This document shows positions 24,163-33,265 of a stretch of DNA of 64,000 nucleotides, in pieces (position 1 is the first letter of the stretch; the number at the start of each line of letters is the position of its first letter). This stretch comes from Stenotrophomonas rhizophila (GTDB taxonomy: Bacteria > Pseudomonadota > Gammaproteobacteria > Xanthomonadales > Xanthomonadaceae), in assembly GCF_003751305.1 (NCBI RefSeq), contig NZ_RJKV01000002.1, forward strand, positions 62,001 through 126,000. The letters run 5' to 3'. A model generated the notes under the pieces. It did not search any database. It was not told the DNA's origin and saw nothing but the letters and a program-made list of their open reading frames with translations. Position numbers and translations under genes: made by a program.

Positions 24163-25708
24163 GGCCGATCAGGCACCCTCCGTCCGCTTCGGCGATGCGC
24201 CGCTGACCATCGAAGACGTGGTCGCGCTCTCGCAGCGGCAGGCACAGGCCGTCGTCACCGACGATGCGGCATTCACCGCGCACATCCAGCGCGGCGCGGA
24301 TTTCCTTGATCGCCTGCTGCGCGAAGATGGCGTCATCTACGGGGTGACCACCGGCTACGGCGATTCGTGCACGGTGAACATCCCGCCGGCGCTGGTGGCC
24401 GAGCTGCCGCATCACCTGTTCACCTACCACGGCTGTGGCCTGGGCCGTTTCCTGGATCCGCAGGAGACCCGCGCAGTGATCGCTGCACGCCTGGCCTCGC
24501 TGGTGCGTGGCATGTCCGGCGTCAGTCATCCGCTGCTGCAGGGCCTGGCCACGCTGCTGCGTCACGATGTGCTGCCGCTGATTCCGGCCGAGGGCTCGGT
24601 CGGTGCCAGTGGCGATCTGACCCCGCTGTCCTACGTGGCCGCGGTGCTGTGTGGCGAGCGCGAGGTGATGTACCAGGGGGCGCGCCGCCCGGCCGCCGAG
24701 GTGCTGGCCGAGATCGGCATGACCCCGCTGCGGCTGCGCCCCAAGGAAGGCCTGGCGATCATGAACGGCACCGCCGTGATGACGGCGCTGGCCTGCCTGG
24801 CGTATGACCGCGCCGATTACCTGACCAAGCTGGCCACGCGCCTGACCGCGTTCAACGTGCTGGCCAGTGACGGCAACGCGCACCACTTCGATGAGATGCT
24901 GTTCGCCGCCAAGCCGCACCCGGGCCAGATGCAGATCGCCGCGCGCCTGCGCCAGGACCTGCACAGCGATCGTCCGCCGCGCAACGAACAGCGCCTGCAG
25001 GACCGTTACTCGCTGCGCTGCGCGCCGCACGTGATCGGCGTGGTCCAGGATGCGTTGCCGTTCTTCCGCCAGCTGATCGAAACCGAACTCAACAGCGCCA
25101 ACGACAACCCGCTGATCGATGTCGAGGGCGAGCGCATCCTGCACGGCGGGCACTTCTATGGGGGCCACATCGCCTTTGCGATGGATGCGCTGAAGAACAC
25201 CATTGCCAACCTGGCCGATCTGCTCGACCGGCAGATGGCGCTGGTGGTGGACGCGCGCTTCAACCACGGCCTGCCGGCCAATCTGTCGGCCGCCACCGGT
25301 GAGCGTGCAGCGATCAATCATGGCCTGAAGGCGCTGCAGATCAGCGTGTCGGCCTGGACCGCCGAAGCGCTCAAGCAGACCATGCCGGCCTCGGTGTTCT
25401 CGCGGTCCACCGAATGCCACAACCAGGACAAGGTCAGCATGGGTACCATCGCCGCGCGCGATTGCCTGCGCGTGATCGAACTGACCGAACAGGTTGTCGC
25501 CGCGCTGCTGATCACTGCCCGCCAGGGCGTGGCGCTGCGCGAGCGCGTCGGCATGAAGGCGACGTTGCACGGCGATCTGGCTGCGATGTACCAGGACCTG
25601 TCCGAGCGCATCGCCCTGATCGAGGAAGACCGCGCGCTGGATGGCGAGCTGCGCGCCCTGCTGGATGACATCCGCGCACAGCGCTGGGAGTTGTATGTCG
25701 ACGCCTGA
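24152..25708 (+). CDS. Aromatic amino acid ammonia-lyase (HAL/PAL/TAL family) of the pigment cluster
   Basis: A 518-residue MIO enzyme, overlapping the previous gene by 11 nt. The Ala-Ser-Gly triad that forms MIO is in GASGDLTPLS (152-154), and the catalytic Tyr is in YGVTTGYG (63-70). It keeps MNGTA, QDRYSLRC and a Phe/Gly loop (HGGHFYGGH). The substrate-selectivity pair aligns as Tyr92-His93, where typical HAL has Ser-His. The position of HAL Glu414 is Gln425 (ECHNQDKVSM), as in PAL/TAL enzymes. No hut genes are nearby, so a role in histidine catabolism is unlikely; it may make an aryl acrylate such as coumarate for the pigment. Substrate unproven. Confidence 0.88.
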   Translation: MASKADQAPSVRFGDAPLTIEDVVALSQRQAQAVVTDDAAFTAHIQRGADFLDRLLREDGVIYGVTTGYGDSCTVNIPPALVAELPHHLFTYHGCGLGRFLDPQETRAVIAARLASLVRGMSGVSHPLLQGLATLLRHDVLPLIPAEGSVGASGDLTPLSYVAAVLCGEREVMYQGARRPAAEVLAEIGMTPLRLRPKEGLAIMNGTAVMTALACLAYDRADYLTKLATRLTAFNVLASDGNAHHFDEMLFAAKPHPGQMQIAARLRQDLHSDRPPRNEQRLQDRYSLRCAPHVIGVVQDALPFFRQLIETELNSANDNPLIDVEGERILHGGHFYGGHIAFAMDALKNTIANLADLLDRQMALVVDARFNHGLPANLSAATGERAAINHGLKALQISVSAWTAEALKQTMPASVFSRSTECHNQDKVSMGTIAARDCLRVIELTEQVVAALLITARQGVALRERVGMKATLHGDLAAMYQDLSERIALIEEDRALDGELRALLDDIRAQRWELYVDA

Positions 25709-26117
25709 CCTGAGCTTTGAGGTGACGCTGTCGCCGGCGTTCCATGACTGCGACGCCATGGAAGTGGTCTGGCATGGCAATTACTTCAAGTACTTCGAGA
25801 TCGCGCGCTGCGCACTGCTGCAGCGTCACGATTACGACTACCCGCAGATGCGCGATTCCGGCTACCTGTGGCCGGTGGTCGATGCGCGGGTCAAGTACAT
25901 CCGGCCGCTGCTGTACGGCCAGGCGCTGCGCGTGCGCGCCACGATCACCGAGTGGGAAAACCGCCTGAAGATCGCCTACGAAATCCTGGATGCGGACAGC
26001 GGTACCACGCTGACCCGCGCCCATACCATCCAGGTCGCGGTCGACGCGGCCACCAATGAAATGCTCTACCTGTGCCCGCCGGTGCTGTGGGAGCGTCTGG
26101 GAGTGCAACCGCAATGA
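25695..26117 (+). CDS. Hotdog thioesterase (4-hydroxybenzoyl-CoA thioesterase/YbgC-like)
   Basis: A 140-residue hotdog protein starting at ATG 25695, inside the end of the ammonia-lyase gene (14-nt overlap). The family motif FHDCDAMEVVWHGNYFKYFE (about residues 15-34) holds the catalytic Asp and the H-x-N-Y-F pattern. It probably releases or edits aryl or polyenoyl thioesters. Similar thioesterases (ApeK position) occur in aryl-polyene clusters. Confidence 0.88.
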   Translation: MSTPDLSFEVTLSPAFHDCDAMEVVWHGNYFKYFEIARCALLQRHDYDYPQMRDSGYLWPVVDARVKYIRPLLYGQALRVRATITEWENRLKIAYEILDADSGTTLTRAHTIQVAVDAATNEMLYLCPPVLWERLGVQPQ

Positions 26118-26734
26118 ACCGTTTCCTGCGCACGCTGTGCGTGCTGGTGATGCTGGCCGTGGTCGCCCCGGCGCTTGCCGCTACCGATGTGGAGGCCGTC
26201 AAACAGCGCGTGGCCAAGGTCGACGTGCTGCGTGGCGAGTTCACCCAGGAGAAGCAGGTCGCCGGCTTCAAGAATCCGCTGCGCTCGCAGGGCCGCTTCG
26301 TGCTGGCCCAGGACCACGGGGTGATCTGGACCACGCTCAAGCCGTTTCCGTCCGAGGTGGTGGTCACCCGTGACCGCATCCTCAGCCGGCAAAGCGATGG
26401 CAGCAGCCGGGTCGAACTCGATGGCCGTCAGCAACCGGCGATGCGTTCGGTCAACGCGATCATGTTCGCGCTGATGAGTGGCGATGCGCAGGCGCTGTCG
26501 GCGCAGTTCACGGTCAAGGTGGAGGTGCTGCCTGGCAACGCCTGGAAAATGCAGCTGACCCCGCGCTCGGCGATGCTCGGCAAGGTGTTCGCGCAGCTCA
26601 CCCTGAGCGGCGACCGTTACGTGCGCGAGGTCCAGATCAACGAGGCCAACCAGGATGTCACCCGCATCCATTTTGCCGGCATGAGCGATACGCCGGCCAC
26701 GCTGAGCACCGCCGAGGGTCGCAGGTTTGAATGA
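26114..26734 (+). CDS. LolA-like outer-membrane carrier protein
   Basis: A 206-residue exported protein with ATGA overlap to the thioesterase stop. The signal peptide is MNRFLRTLCVLVMLAVVAPA with cleavage after ALA. The mature part is LolA-like: LRGEFTQEKQVAGFKNPLRS near 40, then a half-barrel of hydrophobic strands. Cluster-associated LolA homologues (ApeL type) are thought to carry the pigment lipid across the periplasm; the true lipoprotein carrier gene is elsewhere. Its end overlaps the MMPL exporter start. Confidence 0.88.
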   Translation: MNRFLRTLCVLVMLAVVAPALAATDVEAVKQRVAKVDVLRGEFTQEKQVAGFKNPLRSQGRFVLAQDHGVIWTTLKPFPSEVVVTRDRILSRQSDGSSRVELDGRQQPAMRSVNAIMFALMSGDAQALSAQFTVKVEVLPGNAWKMQLTPRSAMLGKVFAQLTLSGDRYVREVQINEANQDVTRIHFAGMSDTPATLSTAEGRRFE

Positions 26735-29072
26735 CGTGCTGACCTCGAACGGCCGCCTGCAGCGCGTCTGGCGCTGGCTGGCCATCGCCTGGCTGCTGGT
26801 GCTGGTCGGCCTGGGCGTGCAGCAGTGGCAGCTGTGGAAGAGCGAACCGCGGATCGATACCGACATTCTCGCGCTGCTGCCGCAGGACGCGCATGACCGT
26901 CTGTTGTCCGATGTCACCCGGCGCATCGCCGATGCCAATGCGCGCCAGATCGTGGTGCTGCTGGGCAGCACCGATGCGGCGCAGACCAAGGCGGCCGAGG
27001 CGGCCTTCCGCGATGCCATCAAGGTAGAGCGGGGCGCTGCCCCGCTGCTCCAGGAGAGCGGCTCGATCGAGGGCTGGTTCGATCAGGCCCGCGCGTTCTA
27101 CGCACCGTATCGCGACCGCCTGCTCACCAGCGCACAGCGTGAGCGGCTGCAGAATGAACCCACTCAGGGCCTGGCCGAGTCCGCGCTGGCGGCGCTGTAC
27201 GGTCCGATGGGCGCACCGCGCCTGACCGAGTGGCGCCAGGATCCGCTGTCGCTGTGGCCGCAGTGGTGGCAGGAGCGTGCGCTGGGCTCGGGCCTGCAGA
27301 TGGGCGACGACGGACTGCTGGAGGCCGATGGCAAACACTGGTCGATCGTGCAGTACGACACGGTGGGCTCGGCGTTCCAGCTCGATGGTGAGCGCCATAT
27401 CGATCTGCTGCTGGACACCGCTGCCGAGGCCGCCGCCAGGCAGGCGCCGGGGCTGGAGGTGCTGCGCGCCGGTGTGCCGCTGCATGCCGAAGCCGCTGCG
27501 GTGCAGGCCAACTGGGAAATCAACACGATCGGCTGGGGCTCGCTGGCCGCGGTGCTGCTGCTGGTGTGGCTGGCATTCCGCTCGCTGCGCCCGATCCTGC
27601 TGGTGGCCGCCTCGCTGCTGATCGGCTGCGGTGTCGCGCTGGCGGTGACGGTGCTGGTATTCGGCAAGGTGCACGTGCTCACGTTGGTGTTTGGTGCGTC
27701 ACTGGTCGGTGTTGCCGAGGACTACGGCATCCACTGGTTCGCCTCGCGCCAGGCCGAGCCGGCCGACCGCCGCTGGAAGCTGCTGCGGCATCTGCTGCCG
27801 GGCCTGTGGCTGGCGTTGCTGACCAGCGCGCTGGCGTATCTCGCGCTCGGTCTGGCCCCGTTCCCGGGGCTTCGCCAGATGGCGCTGTTCTCGGTGGTGG
27901 GCCTGGCCGCCGCCTTCCTGACCGTGATCTTCTGGTTCCCGTGGCTGGATGGCGGCGAAATCCGTCGCACCGGCTTCGCGCGCTGGCTCGGCGCCACGCT
28001 GGAGCGCTGGCCTCGCCTGCATGGGCGCAAGGCGGCGATGTTCCTGGGCGTGGTGACGCTGCTGTCGGCGATCGGCATCGCGCGCCTGCAGACCAACGAT
28101 GACCTGCGCAGCCTGCAGTCGTCGCCACCGGAGCTGATCGCCCAGCAGATCCGCATCAGCCAGATGCTGGGCATGCCCAGCCCGGCGCAGTTCTATCTGG
28201 TGCAGGGTGACACCGCCGAGCAGGTGCTCGAGCGCGAAGAAGCGCTGATCGACCGCTTGCGCGTGCTGGAAGCAGACAAGCAGATCGGCGGCTACCGCGC
28301 GATCAGCGATTGGCTGCCGTCGCAGAAGCGCCAGCGCGCCGATGCCGCGCTGACGGCCAAGGTCGAGCCGCAGGTGCTGGCCCAGGTCGGTGAGGCCGTG
28401 GGTGAGCCGCTGCTGCGCCCCGCCTATGCCGCGCAGGATCTGCAGGCCGAGGCCTTCCTCGCATCGCCGGCGGCGATGCCGTTCCGCCACCTGTGGCTGG
28501 GCACGGTCGGGCAGGGCGTGGCGTCGGTGGTGATGGTCGATGACCTCTCCCGCGCCGATGCACTGGCCCTGCTGGAAGCACAGGCCAAGGGCATCGATGG
28601 CGTGCGCTGGGTCGACCGTACCGCCGATTTCTCGCAGCTGCTCAAGCACTACCGCAAGCTGATGAGCGGCCTGCTGCTGATCGGCGTCGCGCTGGTGTTC
28701 GCGGTGCTGTACTGGCGCTACCGCGGGCAGGCCTGGCGCGTGCTCGCCCCGACCCTGGTTGCCGGTGCGCTGACGCTGGCCCTGCTGGGCCTGTTCGGGC
28801 AACCGCTGCAGCTGTTCAACGTGCTCGCGCTCATGCTGCTGCTCGGCATGGGCATCGATTACGGCATCTTCCTGATCGAGCACCGCGGCGATGCCAGTGC
28901 CTGGTTGGCCGTGTGCGTTGGCGCGGCCAGTACCTGGCTGTCGTTCGGCCTGCTCGGGCTGTCGGCCACGCCGGCGCTGCGCGCGTTCGGCTTGACCCTG
29001 TTGTTCGGCATCGGCCTGGTCTGGCTGATTTCGCCGCTGTTCCGCCCCCCGCCGCACGACGCCCCGCATTGA
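26727..29072 (+). CDS. MMPL/RND-type exporter of the pigment cluster
   Basis: A 781-residue polytopic membrane protein with two halves. Each half has a periplasmic loop followed by a group of helices: about 260-430 (SLAAVLLLVWLAFRSLRPIL, VGVAEDYGIHWFASRQ) and about 640-775 (LLIGVALVFAVLYWRYRG, LLLGMGIDYGIFLIEHRG). The GIDYGIFLIE motif is characteristic of MMPL transporters. The start may be TTG 26727 or GTG 26736; neither has a strong ribosome site. It probably extracts the finished aryl-polyene lipid from the inner membrane and passes it to the LolA-like protein. Confidence 0.9.
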   Translation: MNDVLTSNGRLQRVWRWLAIAWLLVLVGLGVQQWQLWKSEPRIDTDILALLPQDAHDRLLSDVTRRIADANARQIVVLLGSTDAAQTKAAEAAFRDAIKVERGAAPLLQESGSIEGWFDQARAFYAPYRDRLLTSAQRERLQNEPTQGLAESALAALYGPMGAPRLTEWRQDPLSLWPQWWQERALGSGLQMGDDGLLEADGKHWSIVQYDTVGSAFQLDGERHIDLLLDTAAEAAARQAPGLEVLRAGVPLHAEAAAVQANWEINTIGWGSLAAVLLLVWLAFRSLRPILLVAASLLIGCGVALAVTVLVFGKVHVLTLVFGASLVGVAEDYGIHWFASRQAEPADRRWKLLRHLLPGLWLALLTSALAYLALGLAPFPGLRQMALFSVVGLAAAFLTVIFWFPWLDGGEIRRTGFARWLGATLERWPRLHGRKAAMFLGVVTLLSAIGIARLQTNDDLRSLQSSPPELIAQQIRISQMLGMPSPAQFYLVQGDTAEQVLEREEALIDRLRVLEADKQIGGYRAISDWLPSQKRQRADAALTAKVEPQVLAQVGEAVGEPLLRPAYAAQDLQAEAFLASPAAMPFRHLWLGTVGQGVASVVMVDDLSRADALALLEAQAKGIDGVRWVDRTADFSQLLKHYRKLMSGLLLIGVALVFAVLYWRYRGQAWRVLAPTLVAGALTLALLGLFGQPLQLFNVLALMLLLGMGIDYGIFLIEHRGDASAWLAVCVGAASTWLSFGLLGLSATPALRAFGLTLLFGIGLVWLISPLFRPPPHDAPH

Positions 29073-29114
29073 GCGACCGCGTTTTCCTCACCTGATCTGA
29101 TCAAGGATGTACCG

Positions 29115-30356
29115 ATGAACCCGCACGTGGAACGTACTGAAATCCTGGTCATCGGCGCCGGTCCGGCCGGTTCCGTGGCTGCTGCCATGCTGCGCCAGCA
29201 GGGCCGCCAGGTGTTGATCCTGGAGCGCCAGCAGTTCCCGCGCTTCTCGATCGGCGAGAGCCTGCTGCCGCAGAGCATGGAGTACATCGAGGCCGCCGGG
29301 CTGCTGCAGGACGTGGTGCAGGCCGGGTTCCAGTACAAGAACGGTGCCGCGTTCGTGCGCGGCGAAGCGACCACCGAGTTCGATTTCCGCGACAAGTTCT
29401 CGCCGGGCTGGGGCACCACCTACCAGGTGCAGCGCGCCGACTTCGATGATGTGCTGGCGCGCGGTGCCGAGCGCATGGGCGCCACGCTGCGCTTCGGCGA
29501 TGAAGTGCTCTCGGTGCAGCCCGGCCGCCCGGCACAGGTGCAGGTGCGCCGCCCGGATGGCAGCGAGTACACCATCGAGGCCGGTTTCATCCTCGACGCC
29601 AGCGGTTTCGCCCGGCTGCTGCCGCGCCTGCTGAAGCTGGAGTCGCCGTCGAACTTCCCGGTGCGCGGCGCGATCTTCTGCCACGTGCGTGACCACATTC
29701 CGGCCGGCGCGGGCTTTGACCGCAACAAGATCCTGATCACCACCCATCCCGAGCACGTGGACGTGTGGTACTGGACGATTCCGTTCTCCAATGGCTGCTG
29801 CTCGCTGGGCGTGGTCGCCGAGCCGAGCTTCTTCGAGCGCTACGCCGGTACCGATCTGGAGAAGCTGCAGGCCATCGTCGGCGAAGACCCGAACCTGACC
29901 CGTCTGCTCAGGAACGCCGAATGGGCGGTGCTGCCGGTGCGCACCATCACCGGGTATTCGGCCAACGTCTCCTCGTTGTGGGGCGAGGGCTATGCGCTGC
30001 TGGGCAATGCGGGTGAGTTCCTGGACCCGGTGTTCTCCTCGGGCGTGACGATTGCCTTCAAGTCGGCGCAGCTGGCCAGCGAGTGCCTGGCGCGCGAGCA
30101 TGCCGGTGAGACGGTGGATTGGGAGCAGGCGTTCTCGGTGCCGCTGCGTGCCGGGGTGAAGACCTTCCGTCGTTTTGTCGAAGCCTGGTACGCCGGTGGC
30201 TTCCAGAAGATCATCTACCATCCCGATCCGCAGCCGGAGGTGCGTCGCATGATCTCCTCGATCCTGGCCGGCTACGCCTGGGATACGCAGAACCCGTATG
30301 TCGCCGATGCCACGGGCCGGCGCCTGCGCGTGCTGGAGGAACTGTGCAGCGCCTGA
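29115..30356 (+). CDS. FAD-dependent halogenase-like oxidoreductase
   Basis: A 413-residue flavoprotein with the Rossmann motif GAGPAG (14-19) and FSIGESLLPQSMEYIEAAGL (about 44-63), typical of the tryptophan-halogenase superfamily. It also has WYWTIP (218-223), matching the halogenase motif WxWxIP, and Lys 75 (QYKNGAAF) where flavin halogenases keep the haloamine-forming Lys. Xanthomonadins are brominated aryl polyenes, so this is the best candidate for the brominating enzyme. The alternative is an NAD(P)H-dependent monooxygenase. ATG 29115 follows AAGGATG after a 42-nt gap, the longest in the operon. Confidence 0.87.
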   Translation: MNPHVERTEILVIGAGPAGSVAAAMLRQQGRQVLILERQQFPRFSIGESLLPQSMEYIEAAGLLQDVVQAGFQYKNGAAFVRGEATTEFDFRDKFSPGWGTTYQVQRADFDDVLARGAERMGATLRFGDEVLSVQPGRPAQVQVRRPDGSEYTIEAGFILDASGFARLLPRLLKLESPSNFPVRGAIFCHVRDHIPAGAGFDRNKILITTHPEHVDVWYWTIPFSNGCCSLGVVAEPSFFERYAGTDLEKLQAIVGEDPNLTRLLRNAEWAVLPVRTITGYSANVSSLWGEGYALLGNAGEFLDPVFSSGVTIAFKSAQLASECLAREHAGETVDWEQAFSVPLRAGVKTFRRFVEAWYAGGFQKIIYHPDPQPEVRRMISSILAGYAWDTQNPYVADATGRRLRVLEELCSA

Positions 30357-30895
30357 TCCTGACCCTGTTGCTGAGCCTGCTGCTGGCCGCGTGTGCCAGC
30401 ACCCGCATGCCCGCACCGCTGGTGCAGCTGCCCACGCTGCAGCTGGCGCCGTCGGCATTGCCGCAACCGGTGCAGCTGCAGCAGCGCCTGCAGTTCCGCT
30501 TCGGCAGCCATCAGCGCGAGCTGGATGCGCTGCTGGAAGTGGATGCCGAGCAGGTGCGGCTGGCCGTGCAGGCGATGGGCCAGACCGGCGTGCGCATGGT
30601 CTGGGACGGGCAGCACCTGGAGCAGACCCGTGCGCCGTGGCTGCCACCGCAGGTGCGCGGCGAACGTGTGCTGGACGACCTGCAGTTCGCGTTGTGGCCG
30701 GCGGCGGCGATCCGCGCCGCGCTGCCCGCCGGCTGGACCCTGCAGGAGACCGATGGCGTGCGCAGCCTGGCACGGGACGGCACGCCTTGGCTGGTGCGCG
30801 ACACGCTGCCCGATGGCCGCGTGCGCCTGCGCAACCTGGCCGAGGGCTATGAACTGGTGATCGAATCGATGGACATGGGGCAGGGCCAAGAGTGA
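30344..30895 (+). CDS. DUF3261-type lipoprotein of the pigment cluster
   Basis: A 183-residue lipoprotein from GTG 30344 (GGAGG at 30335-30339), overlapping the halogenase gene by 13 nt. The signal QRLILTLLLSLLLAACAS has lipobox LAAC (Cys 16). The mature part resembles the DUF3261 family found in aryl-polyene clusters (beta-rich, RFGSHQRELDALLEV, DLQFALWPAAAIRAALP). It is LolB-like in its position next to LolA-like and MMPL genes and may receive the pigment lipid at the outer membrane; that is inference. Confidence 0.82.
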   Translation: MQRLILTLLLSLLLAACASTRMPAPLVQLPTLQLAPSALPQPVQLQQRLQFRFGSHQRELDALLEVDAEQVRLAVQAMGQTGVRMVWDGQHLEQTRAPWLPPQVRGERVLDDLQFALWPAAAIRAALPAGWTLQETDGVRSLARDGTPWLVRDTLPDGRVRLRNLAEGYELVIESMDMGQGQE

Positions 30896-32079
30896 GCAGT
30901 AGCGCGGTCTATCTGAACGAGCTGGGCGTGATCTGCGCGCTGGGTGCCGACCGCGCCCAGGTGCGCGACGGCCTGTTCGCGGCGCAGCCCGGTGGCCTGC
31001 GCGACAACGCTGCGATCGTCCCCGGGCGCACGCTGGCACTGGGCGAAGTGCATGCGCCGCTGTCGGACCTGTCCGCCCTGCCGGTGGCCCTGCGTGGCCG
31101 CAACAACGGCCTGCTGGACGCGGCACTGGAGCAGATCCGCGCGGGCGTGGCTGCTGCCGTGGCGCGCTTTGGTGCCGAGCGCGTGGCGGTGATCATCGGT
31201 ACCAGCACCTCGGGCATCGGCGAATCGGAGAACGCACTGCGGACGCATCACCGCGATGGCGTGTGGCCGGCCGATTTCCATTACGCACAGCAGGAAATGG
31301 GCACCGCCGCGCGCTTCGTGCGCGAGCGGATCGGCAGCACCGGTCCGGCGTGGACGATCTCCACCGCCTGCTCGTCCAGCGCCAAGGCGCTGATGTCGGC
31401 CGCGCGCCTGCTGCAGGCCGGCGCGGTCGATGCCGTGGTGGCCGGTGGCGCCGATTCGATGTGCCGGTTCACCGTGGCGGGTTTCAGCGCATTGGAGTCG
31501 GTCTCGGCAGCGCGCTGCAATCCGTTCTCCGTCAACCGCAACGGCATCAACATCGGCGAGGGCGCGGCGCTGTTCCTGATGACCCGTGAGCCGGGCCCGG
31601 TGCGGCTTTCCGGCTGGGGCGAATCCTCCGATGCGCACCACATGTCCGCGCCGGATCCGCAGGCACGCGGGGCGATCGATGCGATGCAGCAGGCGCTGGA
31701 CCGGGCCGGCCTGACGGCCGCGCAGATCGACTACGTGAACCTGCACGGCACCGCCACCGGCCACAACGATGCGATGGAAAGCCAGGCGGTCGCCGCCGTG
31801 CTCGGCACGCAGGTGCCGGCCAGCTCGACCAAGCCGCTGACCGGGCACACGCTGGGTGCGTCCGGCGCGATCGAAGCGGCGCTGTGCTGGATGACGCTGG
31901 CCGACAACCCCGACCAGCAGTTGCCCACCCACTGGTGGGACGGGCAGGCCGATGACGCCTTGCCGGCACTGGCGCTGGTGGCACCGGGGACGCGCGCCGC
32001 GCAGCCGCTGCAGCACGTGCTCAGCCACTCGTTCGCCTTCGGCGGCAGCAATGCCGTGCTGGCACTGGCCAAGGGATGA
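30892..32079 (+). CDS. Beta-ketoacyl-ACP synthase, full catalytic triad
   Basis: A 395-residue ketosynthase whose GTG start overlaps the lipoprotein stop (GTGA). The Cys-His-His triad is intact: Cys 160 in TISTACSSSAKAL, His 285 in NLHGTATGHND and His 319 in KPLTGHTLGASG. It should elongate the aryl starter with malonyl-ACP. By analogy with E. coli ApeO/ApeR it may pair with the Cys-less subunit at 18133, as ketosynthase/chain-length-factor heterodimers do. Confidence 0.92.
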   Translation: MSSSAVYLNELGVICALGADRAQVRDGLFAAQPGGLRDNAAIVPGRTLALGEVHAPLSDLSALPVALRGRNNGLLDAALEQIRAGVAAAVARFGAERVAVIIGTSTSGIGESENALRTHHRDGVWPADFHYAQQEMGTAARFVRERIGSTGPAWTISTACSSSAKALMSAARLLQAGAVDAVVAGGADSMCRFTVAGFSALESVSAARCNPFSVNRNGINIGEGAALFLMTREPGPVRLSGWGESSDAHHMSAPDPQARGAIDAMQQALDRAGLTAAQIDYVNLHGTATGHNDAMESQAVAAVLGTQVPASSTKPLTGHTLGASGAIEAALCWMTLADNPDQQLPTHWWDGQADDALPALALVAPGTRAAQPLQHVLSHSFAFGGSNAVLALAKG

Positions 32080-32537
32080 GCATGCCGCTGCCCCCCGACA
32101 TCGACGCCGTGCTTCCGCACCGCGACAGCATGCGCCTGATCCACCGCGTGGTGGCCTGGCAGGACGAGTCCATCGCGGTCGAGGTGGACGTCCCGACGCA
32201 GGGTCTGTTCTGCACCCCCGACGGCGTGCCCGCCTGGGTCGGGGTCGAATACATGGCCCAGGCGATCGCCGCCTGGGCCGGGTGCCGCGCCTGGCAGACC
32301 GGTGCGGAACCCTCGATCGGCTTCCTGCTCGGCAGCCGTCGCTACACCGCCCACCAGCCATACTTTGCCGCCGGCAGCTGCCTGCGGGTGGAGGCGAACT
32401 GCGAGCTGTTGGGCGAGAATGGCCTGGGCATGTTCGCCTGCCGGATCCTGGCGGGCGATATCGAAGTGGCAGTCGCCAACGTTTCCGTGTTCCAACCCAC
32501 GGATGCAGCGGCTTATCTGGAGAGTGGAGAGGCATGA
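32076..32537 (+). CDS. Hotdog 3-hydroxyacyl-ACP dehydratase (ApeP-like)
   Basis: A 153-residue hotdog-fold protein with ATGA overlap to the ketosynthase stop. It opens DIDAVLPHRDSMRLIHRVVAWQ, the usual PH(R/K)xxM pattern, and carries GVEYMAQAIAAWAG with the catalytic Glu region. It dehydrates the 3-hydroxyacyl intermediate to the trans double bond. Unlike FabZ there is no enoyl reductase in the cluster, which agrees with a fully conjugated polyene product. Confidence 0.88.
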   Translation: MSMPLPPDIDAVLPHRDSMRLIHRVVAWQDESIAVEVDVPTQGLFCTPDGVPAWVGVEYMAQAIAAWAGCRAWQTGAEPSIGFLLGSRRYTAHQPYFAAGSCLRVEANCELLGENGLGMFACRILAGDIEVAVANVSVFQPTDAAAYLESGEA

Positions 32538-33265
32538 CAGGGAATTTGACTGTGCTGGTGACCGGCGCCAGCCGTGGCATCGGCCGTGCCGTGGCGCTGC
32601 GTTGCGCGCGCGACGGCTTCGACGTGGTGGTGCATTGCCGCAGCCGCATCGAGGACGCGCAGGCCGTGGTGACCGAGATCCAGGCGCTGGGGCGGCAGGC
32701 CCGGGTGCTGATGTTCGACGTGAGCGACCGCGATGCCGCGCGCACTGCGCTGGAAGCGGACATCGCCGAGCACGGCACGTATTACGGGGTGGTCTGCAAC
32801 GCCGGCATCGCCCGCGACGGTGCCTTCCCGGCGATGCCCGCGGAGGACTGGGATGCGGTCATCCACACCAACCTGGACAGCTTCTACAACGTGCTGCACC
32901 CGCTGGTGATGCCGCTGGTGCGCCGGCGCAAACCGGGCCGCATCGTGACCTTGTCCTCGGTGTCCGGCCTGGTCGGCAACCGTGGCCAGACCAACTACAG
33001 TGCGGCCAAGGCCGGCATCATCGGCGCCACCAAGGCGCTGGCGCTGGAGCTGGCCAGCCGCGCGATCACCGTCAACTGCGTGGCCCCCGGGCTGATCGAG
33101 ACCGAGATGGTCAATGAAGAAGTGGTCGAGCACGCGCTCAAGCTGATTCCCGCCAACCGCCTGGGCCAGCCGGAGGAGGTCGCTGCGGCCGTGTCCTTCC
33201 TGCTCTCCGAGTCGGCCGGCTACATCACCCGCCAGGTGATCTCGGTCAACGGAGGCATGGTCTGA
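32534..33265 (+). CDS. 3-oxoacyl-ACP reductase (FabG-like SDR, ApeQ-like)
   Basis: A 243-residue short-chain dehydrogenase; ATG 32534 overlaps the dehydratase stop. TGASRGIG (10-17) binds NADPH. The catalytic residues are Ser 142 (LSSVSG), Tyr 155 and Lys 159 (NYSAAKAG), and NAG (89-91) is present. It reduces the 3-keto group after each extension. The final TGATG overlaps the start of the second ketosynthase gene. Confidence 0.92.
   Translation: MTGNLTVLVTGASRGIGRAVALRCARDGFDVVVHCRSRIEDAQAVVTEIQALGRQARVLMFDVSDRDAARTALEADIAEHGTYYGVVCNAGIARDGAFPAMPAEDWDAVIHTNLDSFYNVLHPLVMPLVRRRKPGRIVTLSSVSGLVGNRGQTNYSAAKAGIIGATKALALELASRAITVNCVAPGLIETEMVNEEVVEHALKLIPANRLGQPEEVAAAVSFLLSESAGYITRQVISVNGGMV

Noticed and set aside
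24152..25708. Annotation as histidine ammonia-lyase hutH of histidine utilisation
   Set aside because: There are no hutU, hutI or hutG genes here, the gene is embedded by overlap in the pigment operon, and two substrate-pocket positions differ from histidases.
24119..25780. 553-residue open frame opposite the ammonia-lyase
   Set aside because: It is another high-GC antisense frame with His/Arg/Gln-rich low-complexity composition; the plus-strand MIO enzyme is unmistakable.
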